From NCBI RefSeq assembly GCF_026914265.1, contig NC_069126.1, forward strand, positions 72,396,219 through 72,460,218: a stretch of DNA of 64,000 nucleotides, given 5' to 3'. This document shows positions 24,184 through 35,800 of the stretch, one piece after another. Position 1 is the first letter of the stretch. The number at the start of each line of letters is the position of its first letter. This DNA is from Mya arenaria (lineage: Eukaryota > Mollusca > Bivalvia > Myida > Myidae). The position numbers were made by a program, and so were the translations under genes. The notes below the pieces were generated by a model. It saw only the letters and a list, made by a program, of their open reading frames with translations. It made no database searches and had not been told where the DNA came from.

Positions 24184-24272
24184 GCTGCATAGCTCAGTTG
24201 GTAAAAAGATGGCGTTGTATTTAAAATCGCTCACGCTCCTCAGACTTGAGTCAGAATCCCATCCTGCTTGGG
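24184..24272 (+). ncRNA. tRNA-like sequence (tRNA pseudogene or SINE head)
   Basis: TAGCTCAGTTGGTA is a perfect RNA polymerase III A box. About 55 bases on, GAGTCAGAATCCC is a weak B box. The ends (AAGCTGCAT and ATCCTGCTTGG) pair only imperfectly, so this is probably a degenerate tRNA-derived SINE or pseudogene and not a working tRNA. Confidence 0.4.
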
Positions 24273-24860
24273 GTTTTACTTTATTCAAACATTTTATGAA
24301 TATGCATTCATCAAATCAATTTAATGTATTAAAATTCAGATATATTTATATTGATACTGACTTATTACAGATACTGGTAAATATTACTGAAATTATTAAT
24401 TATAAAGTTTAAATTCACCAACAGTGATGATTTTTTTCTTTCCCCTATGACTTTTTCAATTATCCTTAAAAATGAGCATTTCATCCTTTAAGGCCATACA
24501 AAATAATATGTCTTTCTATGTTGTTTGCTACACTAATAAAAGCAGAAATAGCTGCAAGAAAGAATAGTATTTTATAGCCATTTTCAGACACACAAAGTGA
24601 GAGCATTTTGTTGTCAGACACTGAAAATCTAGTATAAAGATATCTTCTAAAATTCTTGTCATATTTAGCTCAGTGCCAATCTAGAGCTTCCATTATTATC
24701 TGTGATACATTTTATCTAGCCATAACTTTTGTTGACATATTTGGTGATTCTTATGTTAGTAACGTTGGATCGTTCTGGCCCTTTGTCTTACGTTCAAGGT
24801 CTTCTGTTTGATTAATTGTGTTGGCAATTAATGATTAAACCTATGATATGGAACCTTCAG

Positions 24861-24961
24861 ACTTGATCCTGAAGACGAAATTCTGAGGGATGCAACAGCT
24901 AATGCTCTTCCCATGAAACAAAGTGGCTCTGCTCCAAATGATCAAAGTAGCTCCGCCTGTG
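24861..24961 (+). pseudogene. GHD-family gene relic, linker exon
   Basis: Acceptor GAACCTTCAG, donor TGT G|GTAAG. It encodes LDPEDEILRDATANALPMKQ then SGSAPNDQSSSAC, an acidic and serine-rich linker. It joins the next exon as G|GT = glycine. The incoming phase does not match the exon at 23848, so an intermediate exon is missing or decayed. Confidence 0.45.
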
Positions 24962-25114
24962 GTAAGTTTTCTTCGTTCATTGTATTTAAATTGCAATTTT
25001 TTAAGCCCGAATCCTGATGGCTTATATTATGTTATATGGTTTCAGTTGCCAGTCAAACCCTGGACAATTCTCTGTCCAGGCTGTAACTTTCTCACATTCC
25101 TATGATGTTAAAAT

Positions 25115-25372
25115 CCCAGACTCAAATCATAATCATGATGGGCTGGTGTGTCAGTGCAACTTGCAGGTCAAGGTCACAAATAGAGGTCAAAGGTTAAACT
25201 TATTATACTTTGTCCAGAGTATATCTCACACACTGAAGGATTTTAAATCTCTTAAAAATAATCATGACCATGATGATATGGTCAAGGTCACAAATAGCTG
25301 TCAAAGGTCAAACCTTATGATATTGTGTCCAGTGTATATTGCTTGCTCTGTGGAGCTCTTGTTATAGTCATA
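25115..25372. repeat. Tandem repeat of about 130 bp, two copies
   Basis: CAAGGTCACAAATAG..GTCAAAGGT followed by TTGTCCAG(A/T)GTATAT occurs twice (near 25170 and 25283), each preceded by AATCATGA(C)CATGATG. It contains further RGGTCA half-sites (AGGTCAAGGTCA). Confidence 0.6.
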
Positions 25373-25735
25373 CTGACAAATGACAGATGTTGGTTAAAAT
25401 TATTGAAGCTATTCTTTGTGTCAAGTTTCAATTTACAAAACAGTAATAGTTTTGTACCTTATCTGATTATTTTTAAGGATATCAATAATCATAAAAATGA
25501 GCAATTTTACATTTACCTTTAAAAATCAATTTTCTTTTCTTTGGAAATAACTTATCAAGGAAGTATTGCCACCAAAAATGTTTGTTTGCAGTAGTGAAAA
25601 GTGTCTCATTTTTGTTAACTCAGTTATTCATTTTATTTTTCTTAAGGAACAGGAGTAAATTTTTTTTAGATGATCTCTGTATACAGCTTGTAAGCCAGAA
25701 GCCAATACAATAATTGTTTCATTTTTGAATTTCAG

Positions 25736-25785
25736 GTAAAAAGAAGAGATGGTCCCATTCTGAACAGACTATGCTGCAGGAATAA
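25736..25785 (+). pseudogene. GHD-family gene relic, exon GKKKRWSHSEQTMLQE
   Basis: Acceptor TTTTTGAATTTCAG. It encodes GKKKRWSHSEQTMLQE, then TAA. The KKR.WS..E... pattern is the start of a C-terminal Myb-like segment of the same family (from memory). Beyond the stop, other frames continue GIKSIDVLGEIDKCIKQ and KTFVPNYTKDLWLTLEQNS up to about 25915, indicating frameshift decay. Confidence 0.45.
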
Positions 25786-25915
25786 AATCCATAGATGTCT
25801 TAGGGGAAATTGACAAGTGCATAAAACAGACTTAATCCATTGTCAAAACATTTGTGCCAAACTATACAAAAGATCTTTGGCTCACACTAGAACAAAACTC
25901 AATAACATGAAACTA

Positions 25916-26351
25916 GATGAATCTTGTTAGATAAGGATACATTATGTAAAGGTGAAAAGCAATATGTAGCACCACTCAATGTATAGTTTTGTTCTTAGTA
26001 CAAAATTTCTAATCAAAAGTAACATATCTGAACTTTGGGAATCATTATCGTTTTGAGGACACCAAATATTGTTCAGTCTGACTTGTTATCATTAGTTTAT
26101 AGTGGTTTGCAAAAGGATCACACATAACACTAAGCTATATTAAACAAATACAAGGATCTTTTTGAGTGCAATTTTGACTCAATTTTAATATTTGTTTTAT
26201 GTTTAATGCTGTTTTCCCTATCTGTGGAGGCTGTACAAACAGGCTGAAAATGTAGTTATCTGTTGATAGAACTGATACAATTATTGTCTGTTAAACTTTA
26301 TAGGACTAAGTTTGATATCAAGACTGGTAAAAGGAGTAACTCAATGAATGT
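25916..26351. other. No feature recognised
   Basis: AT-rich with no open frames of note. Confidence 0.4.
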
Positions 26352-26942
26352 TTTAGCTCACCTTAGCCGTAGGTTGTGGGTGAGCTATGAGGATCGATGA
26401 ATGTCCCTCATCTGACGTCCGTCGTCATCCATACTTACTAACTTAGTTTGTTTACACTCTAGTGGTCACATTTTTGCCTCAATTGTCACGAAACATGGTC
26501 AGGATATTTGTCCCAGTAATTACTGTGACGTAATCTGAATATGGGTCATCTGGGATGAAAAACTAGGTCACATGACCCAAAAATAGAAAAATAAGTCTTG
26601 TTGACACTCTAAAGGCTACATTTTTAGTCCATATATATTTTATCATGGAAATTTGTCAGAAAGGTTGTTTCGATGATTTCTAGCTTAATTTGAATATGGG
26701 TCATCTGGGTCAAAAACTAGGTCACCGAGCTCAAATATGGAAAAACCATGTTAACACTCTAGAGGTACAATATAACATTTTCAACCCAAATATCCTGGAA
26801 ATTTGTCAGAAAGGTTGTCTTGATAATTTTTAAGTCAAGTTCGAATATGGGTCATCTGGGGTCAAAATTTAGGTCACAGAGCCCACAACTGTTTAGACCG
26901 TTTTACAGGTGAGCGATCTAGGGCTATCATGGCCCTCTTATT
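26352..26942. mobile_element. Bivalve-style repeat with TAGCTCACC / GGTGAGC ends
   Basis: It starts TAGCTCACCTTAGCCG with a GTGAGCTATGAGGATCG and a GTCCGTCGTC stretch, and ends CAGGTGAGCGATCTAGGG CTATCATGGCCCTCTT. The interior holds three units with ATATGGGTCATCTGGG..CAAAAACTAGGTCAC, the same unit type as in 18270-20650. The ends are of a high-copy molluscan repeat style (from memory). Confidence 0.65.
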
Positions 26943-27259
26943 TGGGATTGGAGTTATACTACAATTTAGCTACACATGCAATGCCCAATACTAGTATGAT
27001 GTTTGTATTATAAGTGCCCAATTGCATAATTTCTACTAAATCTAAAGATGTCTTGAGAAGTCATTTTGTGTTATTGTAAACTAAAGAAAACATTTGAAAG
27101 TATTTTGCTTAATTGAAGTGTATTTAGTTTTAATGACCTTCTTATGTATCTATATAGAACACACAAGGCAATTTCTTCCGCTAAACAAAAAATACTTCAT
27201 TCATGTCTGATTATAACCAGATATAAGTGATATATAATAATGTGTAAATCTACACTTAA

Positions 27260-28017
27260 GTAGCACACCCCTAATGTGCACCATTTCAAACTATGATCAG
27301 CTTGATAACTTCTTAATGTGTATCATTTCCTGGATTCAAAAACAAAATTTAAAAGAAATTTACTGTCAAAAAACAATTTTATTTAAATTTCAATTACCCT
27401 ACCTAAAAATCCTTTATTTCATTTTTTCAACATTTTGGTAAGAATTTGGTATCAGAGTGACAAGAAATATATTTGATTTCAGAAATGATACATTATTGAT
27501 CACATCACCCCAACAAACATAATCATACTGAAATAGCCATATGGTATTTCAATTTTATCATACTGTTTTGACCGTGTAAAATAGAACATTGACGTTGAAA
27601 AGCAAAATCAAAAAGTTCTTGAAATACTCATGACCTGTTCTTTATTAATGATTATCTTTAATCTTTCGGGAACATTATGCCAAAAAATCAATATGTTTTA
27701 CCATCTCATTTAAAAAAAAAAGGTTTGTAATTTCCAACCACCTATTTCAGCCGGCCTGCAAGTTATTAAATCTTCATAAAAGCTAATATTTATGTGTAGA
27801 AATGTATTTAATTGCCTTTTAATGAAACCACAATATTAACTTCTGTAAAAAATGTGTGCTAATGAAAACAAAGAAGAAGAAAAAAAGTATTTGTGCTTCT
27901 GGCTGGATTCGAACCACTGCCTTGATACCCTTAAAAGATGTGTAGTCCTGTGCTTAACAACATAGGCATTAGAATTGAAGAGTTTCAAGTGGAGTTTTTC
28001 ATTAGGGGTGTGCTACC
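27260..28017. mobile_element. TTAA-flanked short transposon with tRNA-like segment
   Basis: The left end GTAGCACACCCCTAATG and right end CATTAGGGGTGTGCTACC are inverse. TTAA lies outside both (27256-27259 and 28018-28021). No transposase frame is present. Near the right end a minus-strand GGTTCGAATCC (27905-27915) is a canonical polymerase III B box with only a degenerate A box upstream, suggesting a captured tRNA-derived piece. Confidence 0.65.
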
Positions 28018-28398
28018 TTAAAATAAAAGTCATATCTGATTAAAATTGTATTTCTGTGACATCGCTTAAATGCAAAGTGACTGTTGGTTGGTTTAGGCAC
28101 TACAGTTGTAGCAACCTTATTTGTTTACTAATAAATTGTACTGAAATATGTTTCTTGAGCCAGGATTGTTTGTATCAAAATTTGTTATTATATTGAAATC
28201 ATATATTCATGTTCATATACTATTTCTTGTCAACAAACATGGAGTTGGTTAGCCATTTGTGGGTTTAATTATATTCAGAAAATTTCTCTAGTGTTGTAAT
28301 TGTAACTTGAAAATGTATTTAATTATTAAGAAAATAGTGGTGAAAATTATGGTGTTCACAAATGACATCCATAATTTACCAGATACATTAATATTTAC

Positions 28399-28620
28399 CA
28401 GAGAAATAGATTTAAGCTCGACCTTCGACTTTTGTCCAGCACTTGTAAGCTCTGCTCTTATTTTATATAATTGGTCACATGAACACCACCTGCACTTCCC
28501 TTTTTTATAAGAAAATTTAGTGTCTTTTTCCAGCCGTTCTTGACCATGCATGTAAGGTTTATCAGTTACATGTGTTTTATCTTGGTTCATGTCATTTAGG
28601 GCAATTTTACATTTGTTTTA
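28399..28620 (-). pseudogene. Cysteine-rich coding relic, possibly piggyBac C-terminus
   Basis: The minus-strand frame reads KCKIALNDMNQDKTHV, KPYMHGQERLEKDTKFSY, KKGKCRWCSCDQLYKIRAEL and TSAGQKSKVELKSISL, ending at a good donor (CTG|GTAAAT). The spacing C..C..........R.E....(C)..(C)...L resembles the C-terminal cysteine-rich domain of piggyBac transposases, with the second cysteine pair changed (SAGQKSK). The family assignment is tentative. Confidence 0.3.
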
Positions 28621-28675
28621 AAATGTTATTTCGTTGTGGTCAGATAAATATTGTTTGTATGTTTACGATAATATA

Positions 28676-28814
28676 AGTTACGGGTTTCTTAGTAGGTGAC
28701 CGGATGTGGGATATATGGGGAGACAATATCAGGTGAGAGCGAAGCTCGAACCCGAATATGGTTTCCTGCGCCCGGTATATCCCATATCGGGTCACCTACT
28801 AACCACGTAACGTA
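28676..28814. repeat. Hairpin repeat with about 28-bp arms
   Basis: TTAGTAGGTGACCGGATGTG (28690 on) is mirrored by CGGGTCACCTACTAA (ending near 28802). GGATATAT pairs with ATATCCC. The loop contains GAGAGCGAAGCTCGAAC. It is probably a small foldback transposon. Confidence 0.65.
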
Positions 28815-29374
28815 AATATCACGTCGACAACTTCATTTCTTCATCGGAATCGGGAAATAGACGTCATTTTGGGTACCATATAAAATTAGTGACCCAATAT
28901 GATAAAATTATTGGGTCATTGCGTGACCAATGGCGTTGCGTCATTCATGTTGGAGGCGTGATATACTCATATAGATTGATGTTAAGTAACTTTAAATCCT
29001 TGGGAATCTAAATTAATAAAACCTTGTATTATTGTAAGGTTGCTAGATATGAGACAACAGTTAAACACAACAACTGGTTTAGTTAAATGTTTTATACATG
29101 TTTCACTACGAGGATAGAAAAAATGAAAAGTTGTGGGTGTAACAAAAAAAAATTGATAGCATATTGATAGTACCCATTTGTACCGATTTCATTCACATGA
29201 ACGTTGGAATATCCTATGTAAGATTAAAACTCGTGAAGAATAAAATTTGGATTCTTATATTTTTGTATTTAGTGTTTGTCTAGTTTCGGCTGGAGCGGAC
29301 AACCATGTGAAAGTAATGAATTGTTGAAACTCCTCCTTGTATCCTATGTCCCCAACAGACTTGACAACATTACC
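28815..29374. other. No feature recognised
   Basis: AT-rich spacer between a hairpin and a motif array, with no gene signal. Confidence 0.4.
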
Positions 29375-30215
29375 GCTTATACGTCCTCAAAAATCTGGCA
29401 GGACGCATTCAGAACTTGGTCAACGTAGAAGGAACGCAGTATATATCGATAAGGACGTCTTTTTGGACGTGAGCGGACTTTGAACATAGTTAGGACGTGG
29501 TCATAACTGGACGTAGTCAGAACTTAATAGGAACGTATGAACGGCAGCATGGACCTACTGAAACCTAGCAGGAACTTCATTTACGTAGTCCAAGCTTGGT
29601 ACTGGACGGTAAATATTGAATGGCGTTCTCATCGCGTTGCCTCTAGTTTGTCATTGCGTTCTTGCTACGTCGATGGGGTTCTCAACACATCCTTTCCACG
29701 CTTTAACTATGACTATGGAATGTTCGTTCAACGTTGTAGAAGACCTCATTCCGTTGTAAATACGTTCTTTCGGTGCTTAACATGTCTCGGTGACACGTTT
29801 GTATCAGGTTCTTACGACGTCCTGTCAGGTTCTGAACAGAAATCATCTATAAATACGGGACTCTACTCTCATATAACGTTAATTTATACCAACACTTGAT
29901 ATGATTGAACAATATGCCATTTATAAATAGAACTCTGCAATTCCATCTCGATCACAATTACAAATAAATTCAAATCATACGAATGTAATGAGGACATGAC
30001 AATCACTTGGTAAGCGCGTGGTGCAATCGTCCTGGTCGCAGTAAGATCGTATAGAGAACTCATTGGACTTGGTGCGTTCGTATTAAGAACGCATTGAACG
30101 TGGTGCGCCGGTGAAGATGCGCACAGTTCAAACGTACTTGGAACGTTTGAGACGCAGTGAATGCCGGCATGGACGCAGTTAGGACGAGTTAGGAACTTGA
30201 GTAAAGCATTTTTGA
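29375..30215. repeat. Strand-switching array of degenerate ~11-bp motifs
   Basis: Motifs of the type GGACGTAGT(C/T)A and GAAC(G/T)T(A/T) follow each other at spacing of roughly 10-12 bases on the plus strand (29390-29590). They then appear in complementary form, (A)CGTTCT and GACGTCC (29630-29850), and again in the plus orientation (30040-30205). An apparent 120-codon frame at 29537-29899 arises from the array. The region is richer in G+C than its surroundings. I do not recognise the family. Confidence 0.55.
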
Positions 30216-31731
30216 AGAATTTGACCGCGTCCTCTCTGCGTTTTGTCGAAATTACAAGGTCGTAGTTCGGTTTTCGTTGTTTTCGTCTAGTGTGATGGGG
30301 GTATTATTTTTTGCTTTATTTTACTCTCTTTTTTTTGGGGGGGGGGCGGGCTAGAACCACGCAGTACAAAGCATTATTAAAGTGAGTAGCCCGTACAAAG
30401 AAAGTACATTATCAGATCGTAGAGCGTCAACAAAAATGTACAAAACTTAGTGAGTGAATTGTACCAATAACAGTCCGCAAAAATGCAGAGGCGAATATAT
30501 ATGACGGTGTCGCCCCTCTTTTGGTACGTGATATTAAGGGGCGTATATAGCAGCATTCAATATGCAAAGGGGATCGGTACACAGTACGCGAACAACAAAC
30601 ACTTAAGTTTTCAGTACGATTATCCAAATTTTAAGCCGTATTCAGTATGCATACCCTAAACTTAGGCAGTGTTTAGAAGGTTGACACCCTCATATAGTAT
30701 TTGACTTGCTCTACACGCACACATCTAGATGATAAAAACGAAAAAGAAAATACTGTGCACTATATTTTTATGATGAACAATACAAACAAAACATAAATGT
30801 TACTTCCGTTTCTGATTTTCCACTCAAAGTATTGATTTCTTGGACTTTTATTGAGAGGGAATTTTTGATGTACATTGGTTCTCAAAATATTTCAAATTGA
30901 ACATGCGTCAAGCGGAAAAGTATTGTCACATCGGTAGGGATAAGTATCGCCAAGTTACTAGAATAAAATGCAGAATAAGCATTATATCAAATTAAAGCTA
31001 ATTTTATTCACAAAAAAAACATCATGAATATCGACAATACATTTTGCATAAAAATTATATTAAACTAACCAAATTACGCACTCCTGAAACTAACGTCCCT
31101 TGGGGCATGTTTCGGTTACGTTGGCATTACTATTATTGGTAGTGAACCTAACAACTAAAGCAAAACATAAACGTTTTATTATGTCAAATGTTTGGGTGCC
31201 AATTAAAACAGCAGGACAATCTGTACAGGTAGCTACGTTTTGCACATGTGACTCTACCCCGTTGCTATACGTTTCTCATTTGGCTGGTCAGCGCTTGACT
31301 GATTGCAACCCAACACATCTTAAACTATTTGGTACACTGTATTTTGGCCTTTGATTATGTGTTCACCATTTAGTTGCGATGAACTTGACTTCCATATCTT
31401 CATGCCGTAGTCCCAATACTAGTATTTGGAATAAGGTGAACTGATCCAATATATAGTGTTTACGTATATAACTATTACACGTGTTTATTTATAAATAGAA
31501 TTAGGTCTATGGCCCAATAATATTATTGGGTCGGACCCAGGTGTTATTGTGTGTTTATGAAGTTTATATATTAAGTAATTAACATCAAATCACTCGTATA
31601 TATTGCTGGCATCGCAAACAGAATACCATGCAGCAGCACTTTTGACAGGTTTTAAAGCTCTACGTGTTCTCCTTCTGTGTGGTACCAATAGTTGTGTTTG
31701 ACACGGAGTCCCAATATGACGGCAGTTTTAA

Positions 31732-31732
<1 letters not shown>
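30216..31732. other. No gene recognised
   Basis: Contains a poly-G run near 30338-30347 and an 84-codon plus-strand frame at 31100-31354 with no family motif or splice support. Nothing else stands out. Confidence 0.35.

Positions 31733-31821
<89 letters not shown>
31733..31821. repeat. (TA)n microsatellite
   Basis: About 88 bases of uninterrupted TA directly outside the left arm of the large inverted repeat. A shorter TA run lies at the outer end of the right arm. Confidence 0.95.
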
Positions 31822-31825
<4 letters not shown>

Positions 31826-32316
31826 GTTCCCCTTTTTTAAAGTTTAAACCCAACTCGAGTATTAGACTATTATGTGCAAACATAATTATCTTGAAATGTG
31901 TTGATGTATCGATTTAGTTATTTTCAATTGCATTTTCCATGTGTGTTACATATTCTTCAAATATATTCTGACAAAAGAGCCAAAGTTGCAGTGTGCGTTA
32001 CTTACGACATGCTCATAGCAGACGTTCCTTGCCGTTTCTAAACGAAATAGTCCTTGGGGACCCCCCTCCGCATTTAAATCCTCAGTAGTCGAGCTGGTAT
32101 ATTTACACAAGAATTTTCCATTTACCAAAATTATCCCGGTAGCACTAACAACCTACCATACTGTAAACAAACTCGTCTGTAGCAGTGATCCTCAACGGAT
32201 GGAGTACATGGTTTTGTAGTATTGTTCTGTCTACCCCAACATTGCCGCACATAATTACCTGTTTATAAGATAAGTTTCAATATAATTTTCTTGTACATGT
32301 CTCCGCATACAACTAG

Positions 32317-32502
32317 GTGAAAAATACATGTAATGAGTTTTCGTGGGACTATGGGTTGTTCATAATGACTAGGCTAAATATTTCCACTATTTCCACTGAA
32401 TTTCTGTCTGGACTAGCAATGTTGCATCGTTACAGACATACGGACATTGACATTGAAAATGTTATAATGCAGTTCGCTAAAAAGGACAGAAAGTTAGACT
32501 AA
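32317..32502 (+). pseudogene. hAT transposase C-terminal relic (left arm)
   Basis: After an acceptor-like CATACAACTAG the frame reads NEFSWDYGLFIMTRL, then EFLSGLAMLHRYRHTDIDIE and NVIMQFAKKDRKLD, then stop. (R)L.GLAMLH.HRD..ID...V...FA.K.RR. is the C-terminal dimerisation segment of hAT transposases of the ZMYM/TTF type (family knowledge). Only this terminal piece is preserved, and no RNase H core was found in the loop. Confidence 0.5.
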
Positions 32503-32873
32503 TATTAGACAATCTCAGTATTATTAACATAATCGGGACTTCTTTTTGTTTGCTATTTTAGCTCTATTTTAGAGAAACAAGTCTGCCGAGGTTAGATTTT
32601 AATTGATGGTATATGATCCTTTAATTGTCGATTATCCAGTACTGAATAAAGCACAAGAATGCACCAGATTGCCCCATTGTTTGCCAAAACATCCTTACCC
32701 TAACCCTTACCCCATATCTCTAATTATGAATCCACATTAATAGAGGGCTAGCTACGTCCCTAATATTTGCATATTTGGACGTACGCATAGTATTTTAGAT
32801 GAAATAAATAATAATACAAATTATTTAACCTTTAATTGTTATATATTTTTATGAACTCACTAATACTGTTCAG

Positions 32874-35800
32874 TCAACTAGGTTATGTATCTCTATTTAC
32901 TGATGACATCATTATTAAACATTAGTTTAAGAATACAAAAAAATAATATTATTGTTTAATTCGTACAGTAATACGGGCTTGAAGTCCAGCGTTTTATGGC
33001 AATCATGTGTTAGGGTCTACTTTCTTTCTTTACCGGAGTGATAGCAATCCTTTTTGGGGGCACCACTGAAACGTGTAAAAATTAACCAAAAAAACTGTCA
33101 TTCATTTCTCATTCGTAGCGCGTGCAGGCCAGCGAGAAAAATGTACATCTTTAGGGCGGAGTTTGATCTCCTTTAACCGATGAAAATCAACACGGAAACA
33201 ACCGAGGTACATGCACTTTTAGATCGGAACTTCCATATATGGATATGCCTTAAAATAGTACTGCATTTGATAGGAAAGTATGTTTCATTTCTGTGCAATA
33301 CAGTATGTAGCAAACTTTTTTTTTGTCATTAAAGCAGTTATAACACCCGACAAATTCACTAATTATCGCTGAAACTACATATTTAAGAAATAACATTTTA
33401 ATATATTAATCCGCATATCACACGTCAATGAAATTGATGACGATTTCAAGTGAATATTGGACGCCATTGTGTTTATATGGACTGGGACCAATCAAAAATC
33501 CTTCTCCTAGATTGAAAGTCGGATTAAATTCTGTAAAGGTTAGTTGAACTGATGTGCATGATTTTTTTTAAATTTTATTAAATTAGATTATGTGAAATTT
33601 TTCACTAGAAACTTCATGTTTGATCCATCATCGCGTTCTAACAGAGAAACGGATTTTCCAGGATTAACGGAGCATTTATACCAGTAACCTCTACAATATC
33701 GTCCCAGGAACATAACAGATATTGACACTGGACCGAAACCTAAATAAGTAGAGGAGTCGAGCTCCATTAACGGTCCCAAATACTCAAATCATGCGCAAAT
33801 CCTTATTATTACCTCGAGGTCATTATTTCACACATTTTCATGAAAGCATTTTTAAATTAACCAACAATTGGCAGGTGTTTACAAATTTTCGAAGTTGCAA
33901 AAATTATAAAAAGGTGTGAGAAACCGTTAATGTTTTACCACTTATACTTGATAAGGGCATTTGAGAAGAAATTGTGAAAGGTATTGACGAAAATTTAATT
34001 TTAAGTTTATGTTGTTTGTTATAAAAAGGTTTTTCATTCCTTAAAATAAAATTTTAAATTGATTTTGTTATTGGTTTTTCTTTAACACATTCACAATTAG
34101 TATACAAGAGGTTTTGAACATATGGGCGATTTCTACAAAGCAATACATAATTTGTGCTGAAGTTAACATACAAAATACATTCCAACACATTTCATAGACT
34201 AAAATGTAACTTTGGGTCATTCAAACATCGGATCACTCAAGGTTTTAGCCCGGTCCTCGAGTAATTGCAATTTTAATGTACAAGTAAATCCCTTGTAATT
34301 ACTGTTTGTGACTTACAACGAACATAGGATAATAACGATCAACTTCTGAACAGGAAATAATTAATTCTTGGGTGTCTCCTTAGGCGACTTGATCCTCGGA
34401 GTGAGCGCGGAAAGTGGGTCTAGCGCGCTGAGGGTACTGCACCCCTCTGACAAAATGTAATATATGTATAGACCAAATATATATGATACTCAACATATAA
34501 GAGTTTAACGGTAATGCGAGTAGCATTCGAGACACTTTTATAGCCATTACCGCTTCTCCGTCCCTCCCCAACTTTGATATCCATCACCCAACTATTTTTT
34601 GCATAAACCCCAGCCCTACCAACTATACTCAAAGCCTCTAGTATGTCCTTATGAAAATAAGTTGTTTAGTAATTCAGTCGACCAAGTATTGTGCATCTTT
34701 TTATTAATCCAATTACTTAATATAACTTTATTTCGTTTTTATTGTTTTTGACAGGTTGGATGATGACAGAACCGCCAGTGAAACCTAAATTGTGTAGACA
34801 TGCGGTTCTTTAAGAGTATATAGCCTGTTTGTTGTTTTCCTAAATGACTTTGTTTCATGCCGGTTTTAAATTATTTCTGGCCAAGGCTTTGAGATTATAT
34901 CATTGTGTATTAAACGACAACGTCTTAGTGTTTGTCTGTGTAGTGAAACTTTTTTGTTTGCTCTTTTTTCTGAGTATTAAATACTAGAACTAATTCTATA
35001 AGCGGTAAAACAAAACATCATATATGATGAAAATTGATGATTTATTTAACGTACATTTAATTCAGCTTTTGGACAAGAAAAACATCAACTTCAACAATCA
35101 TGGCAACACGATAAAACATAATGTCTATTTTAAAGAAATACTACCACTCACTCACCTCTCTTATTCATATTCAATTATTCATTCAGTGTTTTAAATTGGA
35201 TTACTTTAAATATCTCAAGGCAAATGGGATAAAAAGTGTGCCGGCTACATTAACAGTATTGACTTTTCCCTCAAAACACCTACAAACATTTTAAAATTAT
35301 GTTAAAATACAAATATATTGTTTATTTTTATAGCCACCTGGTTGCTCGAAGCTCTGGAGGACCTTTATGGAAAGTACAGAATAATCCTGTCTTGAATTCA
35401 ATATCAGAGAATGGAAGATGTCTTTTAGTGGGGGTTTACTTTGGTGTTGTTAAATACTTATTGAAAAATATCCAAACATAATATATTTCATCAATTCTGA
35501 CTTGATCTTCGAAATCATGGAATGCAAGAAATCTGCACTATATCAAATTTATGACTACATAGAGATTTGTTTGTTCACGGTAGTAGATAGTAGTTTTATA
35601 CTGTTCAAACATTGCTTTTATGTTATTCGCAGGTTCCTATGAGGCAGCAGCCTGAAGTAGTAAAACAATCTGACACCGGGAGGCGATGCAGCACTGAATT
35701 CTATTTTTTCAAGAGAATGAAGATGTTAGTCAACACTGTCAAACGTATGTGTGTGTAAATTGTTCAAACGTGTGAAATTGCCAGCAAATGTGTAATAATT

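Noticed and set aside
29537..29899. 120-codon plus-strand frame
   Set aside because: It is produced by the degenerate motif array and shows no protein family features.
32690..32715. CCTTACCCTAACCCTTACCC as an interstitial telomere
   Set aside because: Only a few imperfect units, present in both arms of the inverted repeat as part of a longer element.
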